From contig CM046000.1 of NCBI GenBank assembly GCA_025175895.1, positions 38,352,720 through 38,416,719 of the forward strand: a stretch of DNA of 64,000 nt, in the 5' to 3' direction. The notes beneath the pieces were generated by a model that was not told the DNA's origin, made no database searches, and saw nothing but the letters and a program-made list of their open reading frames with translations. The position numbers and the translations under genes were made by a program. Below are positions 33,600-45,654 of this stretch, in pieces. How positions within the stretch are numbered: the first letter of the stretch is position 1; each line of letters begins with the position of its first letter. Origin of the DNA: Wurfbainia villosa. Taxonomy: Eukaryota > Streptophyta > Magnoliopsida > Zingiberales > Zingiberaceae.

Positions 33600-33982
33600 C
33601 ACTTGGCCTAATGCCAATCGCTACGGTATCCAATACCATAAGCTCTAACATGACCCTCAAACTTGCTTTGAGGTAATGCTAGTCAAGGGATCCGCTAAGT
33701 TCCTTTCGGGAATTTTCTCGATTTGTATTTCGTTCCTCTTGATGATCTCTGATAAGATGATAGCGGCGAAGCACATGTTTGGATCATTGATGAGACCACA
33801 TCAAGTTCAGAGATGAACTTCTTGATCCAAACCGCTTCCTTTGCTGCTTCCAAAGCTGCAACATATTCTGCCTTAGTGGCAGAATCCGCTATAGTGTCAA
33901 GCTTGGAACCTTTCCAACTTATTGCGCCTCCATTTTTGGTGAATACATACCCATCGAGACATGGAATCATCCTTGTATGCAT
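33600..33982 (-). pseudogene. pol: RNase H domain of D pol (partial)
   Basis: GYVFTKNGGAISWKGSK and DSATKAEYVAALEAAKEAVW are the central RNase H motifs of copia Pol. The frame then degrades before the LTR, so the C-terminal end is lost. A gap in frame of about 90 bp separates it from RT. Confidence 0.8.
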
Positions 33983-34075
33983 GCGAGTCGCATCCGATAC
34001 CCACGTATCACCATGTACCCTTCTCCATATATTAGGAACGCATCCTTAGTTCTTCTCAAGTACTTAAGGATCGTC

Positions 34076-35484
34076 TTAACTCCACCCAATGATCCATTCT
34101 CGGATCGGTGATCGTATCCGCCGCGTGACACTCAGAGCATACGATACATCGGGCCTTGTACATAACATAGCATACATGATAGATCCTATTGCGGATGCAT
34201 AGGGAATCTTACTCATGCAAATCCTCTCGTCTTCTGTGCGCGGACACATAGACTTCGAAAGGTGTACCCCATGCCTGATGGGTAAGAAACCTTTCTTGGA
34301 TTCCGACATACTAAACCTCTTTAGCACTCGGTCTATATATGTAGACTGCGAAAGACCAAGCAACCATTTCGATCTATCTCTATAGATCTTAATCCCAAGG
34401 ATGTAGGTTGCTTCTCCCAGGTCTTTCATGGAGAATGTCTTGGATAACCAAACCTTAACTGACTGTAAGATGGACACATCGTTTCCTATAAGTAATATGT
34501 CATCGACATACAATACTAGGAACACGACTGCACTCCCACTAACCTTCTTGTACACACAAGGTTCGTCTGGATTTTGTGAGAAATCAAACTTTTTGATCGT
34601 CTCATCAAAACGGATATTCCAGCTCCTGGATGCTTGCTTCAATCCATAAATGGATCGTCGCAACTTGCATACCTTGGTTTTATCAACCGATGTGAAACCC
34701 TCAGGCTGTATCATATACACGTCCTCGAGCAAGTTTCCATTAAGGAAAGTTGTTTTCACATCCATCTGCCATATCTCATAATCATAATGAGCCGCTATGG
34801 CCAGGAGCATCCGAATGGATTTAAGCATAGCTACAAGTGAATAGGTTTCGTCATAATCAACACCTTGTTTTTGACGATATCCTTTCGCCACCAATCTAGC
34901 CTTATAGGTAATCACATTACCATCCATGTCGATTTCTTCTTGAAAACCCACTTGCACCCTATAGGCTTTATGCCTTCAGGTGGGTCAACCAAGTTCCAAA
35001 CTTGGTTTTCGTACATGGAATCCATTTCCGACTTCATGGCACCAAGCCACTTATCCCTTTCTGAACTTGTCAGCACTTCTTCATAACTGGTAGGCTCCTC
35101 ATCATCAATGAGTAACACGTCGTTCGATTCACTTACGAGAAATCCATATCTCTCAGGAATATTGCGTGTTCTACCAGATCTACAAAGATGTGGTGTTACA
35201 ATAGGTCCAGCCGATTGCTCATCACTATGAGTTGTCGGCTGTTGTGCTTCACCAGGTATCTCATTAATGTCTATTTGAGTCTCTCGAGCCTCCTCAAGCT
35301 CGACGACACTCCCACTGTTTTCTTGCAAGAGAAACTCTTTCTCTAGAAACACAGCATGCCTTGAAACAAACACCTTTTGTTCCACAGGATGATAGAATTG
35401 GTAACCCCTTGTTTCCTTAGGGTATCCAATAAATAGATATTTATCAGACTTAGCATCCAGTTTGTCTGATACAGTCCGCTTCAC
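34076..35484 (-). pseudogene. pol: integrase C-terminal linker and RT of D pol
   Basis: Bases 35484-34912 encode the linker between integrase and RT (DKYLFIGYPKETRGYQFYHP, then WLGAMKSEMDSMYENQVWNL, GCKWVFKKK). A frameshift near 34930 leads to the RT core (34957-34076): RLVAKGYRQKQGVDYDETYS, DVKTTFLNGNL, RSIYGLKQASRSWN, YVDDILLIGND. The catalytic Asp residues are present. IPYASAIGSIMYAMLCTRPD follows as in Angela-type elements. Confidence 0.88.
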
Positions 35485-35499
35485 ATAAGCAGGACAACC

Positions 35500-36660
35500 C
35501 TATATCTTCAAGTAAGATACATGAGGTTTCTTACCATTCCATATCTCATATGGAGTAGTTGAGACTACCTTGGTAGGCATTCTGTTTAACAAGTAAACAG
35601 CTGTCTGAAGTGCATAACCCCAAAAGGACTTGGGAAGAGTTGCATGATTCATCATTGACCTGACCATGTCCAACAAAGTCGATTCGCCTCTCGGATACAC
35701 CATTATCTTTGTGGTGTATATGGCGAGTCCATTGAGACAATATGCCATTGTCTCTTAGATAATCAAGAAACTCTTGACTTAAGTATTCGCCACGATCCGA
35801 TCGAAGTATTTTAATACTTTTGTCATGTTGTTTCTCTACTTCATTTCTGAATTCTTTGAACCTTTCAAAGGCTTCATACTTGTGTTTCATCAAGAACACA
35901 TACCCAAACCGTGAGTGATCATCGGTGAAGGTAATGAAGTAGCTATAGCCTCCTAAAGATTGAGTTGACATAGGTCCATATACATCATTATGTATTAGGC
36001 CTAGCAACTCTCCCACTGTTCACCTTTTCGGTAAAGGTAACTTAGTCATCTTGCCTTTTAAGCATGATTCGCATGTATCGTATGAATCCAATTCAAACGA
36101 TTCCAGAATTCCACATCGGTGTAATTCGGACATGCGTTTCTTGCTTATATGGCCAAGACGACAATGCCACATATAGGAGTCTATGTGATTATCCTTTCGA
36201 GCACTCTTGTTGCTCGCTTCGATATTGCAAATGTCACTGGATACGTCCAACGTATAAACACCATTGCTTAAAGTTCCAGTCCCATAAAGAACCCCATTCA
36301 AAGTTATGTAACAACAATTGTTACTAAACGTCAAATGGAAACCATTTCTATTTAGACAAGAAATAGAAATGATGTTCTTTATCAACGAAGGAACATACAA
36401 GCAATTGTCCAGTTCTAAGACAAGTCCTACAGGGAGTTCCAACAAATACGTTCCGATGGCGAGTGCAGCAACCGTTGCTCCATTCCCAACACGTAAATTT
36501 GACTCTCCCCCTTGACGAGTCTTCTTCTATTCCTTAGCCCATGTATGTCATTACATATATGTGAGCCACACCCAGTATCAAATACCCAAGTGTCTGAGGA
36601 AATAGAATGACAATCAATAAAGAAGATTTCTGAAGAAGATGGGGCATCCGATGCCTTATC
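35500..36660 (-). pseudogene. pol: protease and integrase of D pol
   Basis: The protease motif WVFDTGCGSHICND (aspartic DTG) is readable near 36550. After a frameshift comes the GAG-pre-integrase part with HCRLGHISKKRM and CESCLKGKMTK (36445-36020). A TGA follows, then the integrase core (36016-35546) with LLGLIHNDVYGP, FTDDHSRFGYVF, LRSDRGEY and GVSERR. A shift inside the core moves to 35748-35500 (LLDMVRSMMNHATLPKSFWG, ETAVYLLNRMP-like). The product could not fold as one protein. Confidence 0.85.
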
Positions 36661-37279
36661 CTTCTTCATGGACTCAAGATAAATCTTGCACTTTCTTCGC
36701 AAATGGTTCTCCTTGCCATAATAATGGCAAGTTTCCTTTTGTGCTAGTTCTACCTTCTTAGCCCTTTTTCTTCTTCTTCCCCTTCTGTTGTTCCTTTGAC
36801 TCCCTCTTAGAACCTTTCTTCGAGGAATCAACTAACAACACTGTCCCCCACTCATGCTTCTCAGAAGGCTCCATGCCTTCAAGATGTTGAGCAAGACTAC
36901 AGATGAACCTCCTTGCATCTCGTGAGGTGAAGAGGAGCTTGGAGACTTCGAACCTTTCGAATCTCACTTGCTCATCAACCAACTCACAGAGATGAAGGAC
37001 TACGATATGAGCATCCATATGCTCATGTTGCTTTCGTAGCTTGGGTTCCATCGTGGCTAGCATGATGCAACTTATTTGTTCAGAATCACTCACATATTTC
37101 TGATAGGCCAACAATTGGTCTATAGTTGCATCGTCACTAGGACGGGCGGGAAGAGGCGCTTCGAGGACATACACAAGCTTTTCCACCTTGAGAACAATTC
37201 TCAAGTTTCTAAGCTAGTCCAAGAAGTTTGGCCCAGTCAATTTATTTGAATCCAAAATGGAATGCAAATTCAAACACAT
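36661..37279 (-). pseudogene. gag: gag of D with internal deletion
   Basis: The start is at 37279 (MCLNLHSILDSNKLTGPNF). A TAG at 37214-37216 replaces the Trp usual before LRNL. The capsid part ATMEPKLRKQHEHMDAHIVV and EQVRFERFEVSKLLF follows. The rest of capsid is missing: the sequence jumps to LAQHLEGMEPSEKHEWG, shorter than the family norm. A Lys-rich stretch and a damaged zinc knuckle (CHYYGKENHLRRKC, second Cys replaced by Tyr) precede protease in a shifted frame. Confidence 0.8.
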
Positions 37280-38559
37280 CATGATCAATATATTAACTTA
37301 GAAATACAAAACGAGCATATATGAGAAAGATGATTTTAAAATGCATCAATATACATTTATAAATCCCATTCATTTTTCGAATTTCAAAAACCCCAAAATC
37401 ACTTCGGGAGATCGTAGGTCCATCTCCGAATGGGCTGATATCCATCATAGATAAGAACAACCTTGGAGTGAGTCCAACAAGCCATTCTTAGCTATGATGG
37501 TGGGTATCAAGTATACCGATTACATATCATGTATATGTAACTATCACAATGTGCTATCAACTAATTGAATGTTTACACATACATTGGGTTAACACATTAA
37601 CAAGTATGCATCATATGCATAGCACCCAACTTCACCTCTCTTCACATCGACCTTGGAGTGAGTCCAACAAATCGATGCTCCAAGTTAAAGCCGACCCATT
37701 AATCGCGAAATAGTTTTAATATGGTTAGAGCGCATTCAACCAATTAGCTTGAGCTTGGAGTGAGTCCAACAACCCAAACTAACGATTGACCTCCTCGACT
37801 CTTACCATATTAGAGTTAAACTATTCCAATGATTTGAACATGTTCAGTTCGAGCCGGGCTTGAGAGTGAGTCCAACAACCCAAACAAGAAATGTAACTCT
37901 GGTTCTAACCATATTAATGGAAGGTGTAGGCTTTAATATTGAGTTAGGGTTTTATGTCTCATCCTCTTTGCATGCAAATAACTATTATCTACATGGCATG
38001 GCATACATGGCATACATCTACATGTCACGACACGCATGGCATAATGTTATGCATCTAATGCAATTACATGGCATACAATTATGTCATGTACATAATTTCC
38101 TTATATGTCATAACTATTTATGGAAATAAAATATGTTTAAGATTTGATTCTCCAAATCAAATCATAATTAAATTAGGAAACAAATTTCCAAATCTAATCA
38201 CATATTTTATTCATGGAATTATTTGATTAAGGAAAATCTATTTAGGAAACCAATTTCCTAAATCTTTAAAACTACTTATGGAAATAAAATATTTTAAGAT
38301 TTGATTTCCCAAATCAAATCATGATTAAATTAGGAAACAAATTTCCAGAATCTAATCAAATATTTTATTTATGGAAAATATAAATTTCCATAAATACTTC
38401 CAACTTTCCAAAAGTGGAAGATTTCCATAAATGCTTCTAGACTTTCCAAAATTGAAAAATTTCCATAAATACTTCTAAATTTCCAAAATTTAGAAAACTT
38501 CCAGAAATACATTATGACTATCGCAAAACCATTTTTACGATTATGTCGAAACACAACCT
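37280..38559 (-). other. 5' leader of D
   Basis: Noncoding. TTGGAGTGAGTCCAACAA or a close variant occurs near 37460, 37648, 37752 and 37857. A block of about 100 bp at 38116-38214 is repeated at 38274-38375 (TGGAAATAAAATAT, AGGAAACAAATTTCC). Long leaders are usual in Angela/BARE elements and carry dimerisation and packaging signals. Which part does so here is unknown. Confidence 0.75.
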
Positions 38560-38573
38560 GGGCTCTGATACCA
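38560..38573 (-). promoter_or_regulatory. primer binding site of D
   Basis: The minus-strand TGGTATCAGAGCCC, 1 bp from the 5' LTR, is complementary to initiator Met-tRNA. Confidence 0.92.
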
Positions 38574-38574
38574 C

Positions 38575-40783
38575 TGTTGGGTTTCCGGCACCGCGGCGTG
38601 TGTGTGTTCGATCATGTTTCGTAAACATGAGCACAGCGGAAGCAATAAAAATAATAAATACTCCTATTTATTACAACACACACAACACACGCATGCTTTT
38701 ACAACAAGTGTAGACATAACCGTAAATTAAAATTGCGATAAAAGGAAATTTAAACTACGTTATACCTTCCGTATGACGTGTAGCGGGAACGGCATCAACC
38801 GGAACGATTCTCGTAAGAATCGTCTCTATCCGTATCCACGCCGAGCTCCTCGGGATGACTTCGCCAAGCCACGAGCTACGTCTTCGTACGGGTTACTAGC
38901 CTCGTGTTGAAGACGACGTGATCGAGAGATGATCACGGTCCGAATCCAAATTCGGACCTAAAAACAAGTCCTCAAGACTTGCTTCTCCGGAGAGGTATTC
39001 GTCAACCAATTGACGAATCGCCCGTCCTCCACCTCAGAGGATTACCGGAGATCAAATCCCCGGTATGTTAGCCGCTGTCGGAGCACTAACCGTCGTCCAA
39101 ACGACGCTCCGACGAGAGGAGAAGAAGCTGTCCAGAAAAACTGGACAGCTTGGTGGAGGAGATAGGCGCCGGCCAACAAAGGAAGCCAAGTGCTTACCTT
39201 GATGCCAAACCTAAGGAGGATCGCCGGAACTCTTCCGGCAGCAGCTCGACGCCGGCGAGGAGGAAGGAAACCGCCTTCTGGACGCCGGTTGGAGGAGCTA
39301 GGGGCTGGGCGGCAACACAAGCTGGGCGGCAGCTCTTGATGTTGGGCGGCAACTCTTGGATTAGGTTTAGGGTTAGGGCTTAATCCCTATTTTATAGAGA
39401 ACTAATTCTCTTAATGGTTAATGGATCATATCCATTAAAGCCCGTTAACCCGCTCCATTAAGATAAGTTAAAATAAACCAAACCATGATGGTTTATTTTA
39501 AGTTAAAACGAACCGAACCAACTTTTGGTTCATTCGTTTAAAATAAACCAAACCCTTTGGTTTATTCTTATCCATTGGATTAGAACCAAACCATTTTGGT
39601 CCATCCATTATGTCTTCATAAGACACTGCCCATCCACGCTTCCATTGCGACTGAAACAATTTCAAGCTCGCTTTATGTTTGGTCCAACCAAACATAGTTT
39701 CTCTCGGTCTGAGAATCCCATTCTCAAGCTCGTTTTAAATCCTTTGGATTACACTCGTTGTGCGTGTGACCAAATAGGTTCTCGGTTTATGTTGGCCGTC
39801 TATAATTAACCATTAATTATAGAGCGATCATGAGTGGCACCTAGTAGTACATCATGATCCCCAATTAACCGAAAAGATCAACGGTTGATCCAGAACTATT
39901 TCTGAAACCCTTCAGTAGCTCGAATGAATCGTGCCCCATTCCCTTCACTCATCTTATACCCACTTGGTTCAGGACATGGTCTATTGTGTCAGTCCCCACT
40001 AGGCTGACTACGTCACACCTAGCCCAAGTATCATTTCCTCGTCCTACGGATTCTAGTTACTCCACATGTATCGAAGAGTACCTTACTCTATACATGTATT
40101 GCTTTGGCCAAAGACTTTAGTAACAATCCGACGAGAGGCCATGGGTATACATCTCCTCGCAAGGAGTGGTGAATTCTTTATAGGCTATTCAAACACCTTC
40201 GATCACTTCGACTTATACCCAATCATCCCGGGTCCACATCTCCTTAGAGATGCTTGCTTAAGATGTCAAAGCATAAGTCTCTATGATCAAGATGACTTGA
40301 ATACCGCAAGTCAAAGGAACATCGCACTTAAGCCACAGTAAGAACTTCATTGACATATCTATATGCAGAGAACCATATGAAGTCTTACGGCTGGTCACTC
40401 CAATGAACTAGTTACCATAACTAGCATCCACGATCAACTCCGGACATCACTATGTCTCCAGCCAGTGAGAATCAGCTGCTTGGATACACCAAGGAGTATA
40501 CCTCGTGCTAGTCTTGACAGAATTGATGGTGTCCAAATCCATCAATTCATCGACTAGGGATAATTCCGATACATCACAATTACACATGTAGAGATACTCA
40601 CTAGTTGTGATCCAATCACAAATTCTCTCATGCTGTGAATCGTATCGTGGACATTGATAAATGAGTTTAAGATCCAATCAAATACATAAAACATGTATAC
40701 TCAAATAGTGAATCTTCATTTATCATATAAATGGTTCATACATAAGGCGATTGCCTTAGGACATCTCTCATATATTACTAACA
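38575..40783 (-). repeat. 5' LTR of D
   Basis: It is nearly identical to 31387-33593, with differences clustered around 39887-40010 and other TCGA-containing sites. TATA box at 39390-39396 (minus), with the inverted-repeat set at about 39469-39601. Confidence 0.92.
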
Positions 40784-40788
40784 GAATG
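40784..40788. repeat. TSD of D, right copy (GAATG)
   Basis: It matches 31382-31386. The LTR of C' resumes at 40789. Confidence 0.92.
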
Positions 40789-40850
40789 CAACAACAATTC
40801 CTCCCCAAAATTGCCCCAAAAGCGCATGCAAAATCCTCCATCTCGAGTAG

Positions 40851-40858
40851 CTTTTATA
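40851..40858 (-). promoter_or_regulatory. TATA box of the C' LTR
   Basis: The minus-strand TATAAAAG lies 30 bp downstream (in LTR orientation) of the palindrome cluster 40888-41265. Confidence 0.65.
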
Positions 40859-40887
40859 ACATGCATTGAGCTAATTTCGTGCCTAGC

Positions 40888-41265
40888 AATCGACTGCCAA
40901 AAGGCCTAGTCGACTGCTCTTCTATTCGCTGCCTCACAACAAACTTATCCACGTTAGATTTTGACTGTCTAATCGACTGGCCACAACCACCAATCAACTG
41001 CCCTAATCTAGCAATCAACTAGGAAACAATCTGTTCTCATGTCCACTAGCTTCAATCGATTGCCCATACATGGCAGTCGGCTATTGTAGACCAGTCGATT
41101 GCTAAACCCTAACAGTCGACTGATAGAGATACAACCGAGCAGTCGAGCACCAATTGACTCCTCGATCAATTGACTGGGTCATAACCCCAATCGACTGTTC
41201 TGAGCTGACTAGACTCCTAAGTGTCAAACACTTGGCCAGTCAACTGGTCCATAACCCTAGTCGAC
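40888..41265 (-). promoter_or_regulatory. CAGTCGACTG palindrome cluster in U3 of C'
   Basis: More than ten variants occur (AATCGACTGC, TAGTCGACTGC, CAGTCGATTG, CAGTCGACTG, TAGTCGACTGG), irregularly spaced. The nearest lies 30 bp upstream of the TATA box. Confidence 0.6.
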
Positions 41266-41479
41266 TGGTAAACCTCAAGCATGAGGTTTAACTCAAGTAT
41301 GACCCCCTCATACTTGATAGACCACCCTTAGCCTAGACATAAGCCTTCAAGTTCCCTCCATTAGCCTCATGCCTATCGGATCCTTCCGAGTCCTAGATGA
41401 CTCGTTCATCCATACGCTAGCCTTCAGGTGCTTCAATCGGCTATTGTCATGCTAACCGGGTCTACTTTGCCAAGGTACA

Positions 41480-41860
41480 TTTGGAATTTTACCGCCAAGA
41501 CAAACGCTTGGACTTTATGCTGTCAAACATTAGACTTATGCTGCTAAGACTACAACTTAGACTTTATGCTGCCAATATAACACCCTTGGACTTTCCAAAT
41601 GCCAAGCATCCATACTTGGACATTCACCGCTAAAGTTCACTTGGACTTTATGCCACCAAGACCGCACACTTGGACTTATGCTGCCAAGACTATACCTTTG
41701 GACTTCCCATGCCAAGTACCCATGACTTGGACTTTACCATTGTCAAGACCCATGCTTCGACTTTTCCTTTTCCAAGACCCATGCTTGGACTTTCCATGCC
41801 AAGACCCATGCTTGGACTTCTCAATTGCCAAGTACCCATGACTTGGACTTTTCATTGATA
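41480..41860 (-). repeat. degenerate CTTGGACTTT / CATGCCAAG repeats in the C' LTR
   Basis: This is the inverted counterpart of 23500-23990, with irregular 30-40 bp units. Chance ORFs in it are not genes. Confidence 0.8.
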
Positions 41861-41952
41861 ATCACATTATCAATCGTATTGGAAAACATCAAAATACTAC
41901 TCGAGTCAAACTCAGGTCCGATCGATCATGACCTGGACCGATTGCACCAACA

Positions 41953-41967
41953 ATCTCCCCCTTTTTG
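41953..41967 (-). promoter_or_regulatory. polypurine tract of C'
   Basis: The minus-strand AAAAAGGGGGAGAT abuts TGTTGGTGCAATC, the LTR start. Confidence 0.75.
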
Positions 41968-42319
41968 ATGTTTGACAATACCTTTAAGTTAGGCCAACAA
42001 TAACCTAAATTAAATTCTTACAATGCCAAAGTATAGTGAAGGTTTAACTAACTTAAACCTCACTTCTCCCGCTTTGGTATATATCAAAAAGCCCCCAAGG
42101 TTTCATGTCTCATATCCCAATGAGATCTTACATTCTCCCCCTTGGTCCAAAATCATCTAGGATGCCTTCACTCTTTCTAGTGATAAGTCCCATATCACTA
42201 CATGAGAGGCAACCCTTACTTCTCCAATTCTCCTCCTTTGGTGAGCATAATGAAGGTTTCTTAACACAAATCCTTCATTTCTCACCCATTGAGAAAAAAT
42301 TCATCCATCATCCCATGAT

Positions 42320-42324
42320 GGATA
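42320..42324. repeat. TSD of the solo LTR, left copy (GGATA)
   Basis: GGATA recurs at 44251-44255. Confidence 0.9.
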
Positions 42325-44250
42325 TGTAGGGATGTATACTGAAAAGTCTATCTTTTGTATGAACATCTTTATTTTGAAATAAGAATCACATGATCATTGT
42401 TTGCATATTTTTATGGTTATGCAATATTGTTTAATACTTTACATTGTAGATAACATGGTGTGTGGTGTCACACAGGAGATCATATTATTGGCCCCTTGAA
42501 AAGTATAAGTAAAGGCTCACAACCAAGATGACTTTGGACAAACCATCGGAATGGTTGTAGTGTGATTTGGTATTGGTTTGTCTTGACCATAGAATCACAC
42601 TAGTGCACTTTGTGTGTATTGAGCAGGACCGACTTAGAGGTGATTCGATTTATTGCTGACTACATAATCGAATCGGACCTCAGATATTATTTTGTACATG
42701 CTCTTAATCCCGATATAATAACGGACACATATACTTAGTACTCATCTCTTTGATTTACCAATGGGCGAGATTTATAGATTAAATCGATAGGCTCGGTAAG
42801 TTGGGAGATGATATTATTTATATGGTGTGGCGTTGATTATAGGAGGAAACTGTGCCCTATATATTAGGATGATGATGTCCCCTTGAGGAGCTCATAAGGT
42901 TCATCATGTAAACCCTGCAGGTGGACTTGGTCCGGCATGATGAAAAGGTTGAGTGGTACTACTCAAGGAGTTAGATGTTGATTAATTAATGGTCAGTAAA
43001 TTAATTAATCGACGGACATTCGAGATCTTAAACACGGGGAGAAAATGTACAAATAATATATGGAGCCCATATTATCATATGGGGGTTGGTGAGGTAGATC
43101 AATGATGATCCTTTAGTGGATTGGATCATCATTAGTGGATCGGACTTTATGTGGGCTTGATCCATGGGTGGCCAAGATCCAACTCCTCCTCATGGTCCCT
43201 AATGTAGCCTATTAACACCTCATGAAACTTGGATCCAATGGATAGAAACAAAACTCTAAGATCCATAGGTAGAGATTAAATCTCTACGATCCGACGGTTG
43301 AGATTAAATCTCTAGATCCGACGGTTGAGATTAAATCCCTAGAACCAATGGAGGAGATTAATTCATGACTTATCCCTAAATCTATAAAAGGAGGGCATGG
43401 GAGTTGGCATGAACAACATCTAAGAGAGATAGGCTTGGACGGCAAGAGAAAGGAATCCTAGTTAAGATAGGATTAGGGTTAGGGTTTGGAGGCTAGGGCG
43501 GCACCAAATAAGGAAGGTGTTGTTTTCTTCTTCTTCCTTCATTGGCCGGTGTCTAGCAGCCTTTCCAGATTTTTCCCAGCCCTTGCCCGGTGGCAAAAGC
43601 CTCTTCTCTCTTGTCCTTAGGTGGTGGAAACAAGATATAGGGCTTCCCTTGGTGTCTTGGTTGTTTTCCATCATCTTCCCCTCTTTCTAGTTGGCCGGCG
43701 GCAAGGGTTTGGTGTGCTCCTTGTTGGTTGGTTTAAGGGAGGAAAAAAACCTTGTTTCTATTCTTCCTCTTGCTTTGGAAAAGCAAGGAAGGAAGATTTG
43801 CGATCTTGGAGCTTCGACTTTTGGTAGATCCTCACCCATACAACGTCCAAAAGGAGGAAGGACATACAGTAGAAGATCAAGAGGTATATCTATTCTCTTT
43901 TCTCTTTTGTTTGTTGCTTGTTTTTGTTTTTCAATTATAAGCATGTTATAAATCTGTAAATGGCTAAATAATACTTGGATCCCGAGCATAAATACAAAAA
44001 CCGGCGATCTGGACATCGTCTATTCCGCGGCTACTCGTAGAATAGAGGATGGTCGCTTGAACAACTAGTTTGTTCAAGTGACCTCTCTAAATGAATAGCA
44101 CGATGATGACTTGGTGGTTTGGGCAATCCCTTTTGTCTAGGATTATTTTTTTTTTATCCGGGGACATCGAAGGGATCTCCATGGACAAGCTACCGAGGTG
44201 AAGTGGGAAGCAAAGTTTCCCCTCACGGACTCGATAAGCAAAACCCTTCA
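42325..44250 (+). mobile_element. solo LTR of the B family
   Basis: The 1926-bp LTR runs TGTAGGGATG to CCCTTCA. It is homologous along its whole length to the B LTRs but in opposite orientation, flanked by GGATA and with no internal region. It arose by LTR-LTR recombination within a complete copy. TATA box at about 43383-43390 (CTATAAAAGG), preceded by the AATCTCTACGATCCGACGGTTG repeats. Short ORFs at 43460-44020 are part of the LTR. Confidence 0.92.
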
Positions 44251-45654
44251 GGATAACCTCCCCCTAAAGGCTTGCTCTCCCTTGACTATTGCACCAACGA
44301 TACCCTTGGAAAGTCCCTAAGCCTATAGGAACACTAAATAAGCAAAATTAAGGGTAAATATTTAATATTGAACTTTCACCTTCCTTAAAATTCAATACAC
44401 CACCCAAAACAACTCTCCTAATCTATTTCCAATGAATTTTCACCCTTCCAATGCTTTCCAAAGCATATCCTAGGGGTAGGAGCAGTTAGGGTAGCCTAAA
44501 ATAGTTGAAACATGGCTAAACAAATCTTTTTTAGCCGAAATCAGACTCAGCAGCCGACTTGGTCAGTAACCAATCAACTACTACTAGTATCAGTTGATTG
44601 CTAGCCTAAGGCAGTTGACTGCCATCTGATTTCTAGAAATCAATCTTCCAACAACCAACTTTGAAAATGCATAAGTAAATATATGTATTTTGAAAAATAT
44701 TGAAAATTTATACGTACATTACTTACATGAAATATAATGGGTGAAAAATAATTATAAATTAAAATATCTATTAAATTGCAAGATTGATACAAAGTTAAAA
44801 ATCATTGAAATCTTCAATGTTTTTAACCTACTTTGTATCCACTTCTTTAATGATGATTTCTATCAAAAGATAAACTTCACCAAGGTTTTTTAAAATTATT
44901 TTAAAAATGGTTTTAAACCTTATTTTCAATCATGGTCTATGGGCTAAGTATACATGACTTGTATACTAGCTTTCCTCATGATTTATACCTATGATTTAGA
45001 TGAGTTTGAATTCATCTAGATGCAACATCTATGCACCTTGAATTTAACTCATTTTCCTAACATCTCACATGTGTATAGGGTGTATAAATACACACACATG
45101 TCAAATTAAGATCCTTGTGAGATGTGAGTTTTTGTTCTTTTTTAATTCTAAGGGCTCATGAATTTTATCTAGCCAACTCTATTTGATTTCCTTATCATAG
45201 GACTTCAAATCATGTCATTGTGCTTAAATCAATTTTAATTAACCTAAATGCATGAATGATCATGGCATAGTAGTGATTGCATAAATTAAAGCATATGCCA
45301 ATGATACATTATGTCATGGCATAAAAATACAAACCTAAGTACACACATGACATTAACAAAAATATGATCATGACATATTAAAATAACCATAAGAATTAAG
45401 ATGTCATGACGTACATTGATTTCATTGTTGAAAGAAGGTTATTGCTGATACATGATGACATGGCATAAGAGTAAAGAATAAGCATAAACATTAATACTTG
45501 TAATGAGCAATACAACACACAATTTTGACAACCAAATAGTTTCATTCATTTTCAAATGTGTTCATACAAAATTTGTTCAACAAAAAGATAAAGGATCCTA
45601 CAATAAGAAAAAAACAAAATTAGAACAAAGACCCATCCTACAACTACTAGACTA
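44251..45654 (-). other. 3' internal noncoding region of C'
   Basis: There is no ORF. 44256-45480 is inverted-homologous to C (parts of 2990-3470 and 22214-22900). AGTTGACTG/CAGCCGACTTG words lie near 44560-44625. The segment from 45480 to 45654 has no counterpart in C. Confidence 0.65.

Larger units (their letters stand above)
31387..40783 (-). mobile_element. Element D: Angela/Tork-type copia, decayed coding region
   Basis: The 9.4 kb element has LTRs 31387-33593 (2207 bp) and 38575-40783 (2209 bp), GAATG duplications, a Met-tRNA primer site (38560-38573) and a minus-strand polypurine tract (AAGTGGGAGTC) at 33594-33605. The gene order on the minus strand is gag, protease, integrase, RT, RNase H. 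RT motifs RSIYGLKQASRSWNIRFDE, YVDDILLIGND and MKDLGEATYILGIKIYRDRS are typical of Angela/BARE-like elements. Coding frames are broken repeatedly although the LTRs are nearly identical. Confidence 0.92.

Noticed and set aside
41599..41858. Repetitive ORFs with DLDF/CQVPMTWTL words, also at 23549-23809 and 30772-30969
   Set aside because: They are products of the AAGTCCAAG/CTTGGACTT repeats of C-type LTRs.
43460..44020. ORFs in both strands of the solo LTR
   Set aside because: They are not conserved as intact frames in the B LTRs (47810-48090, 54615-54836).
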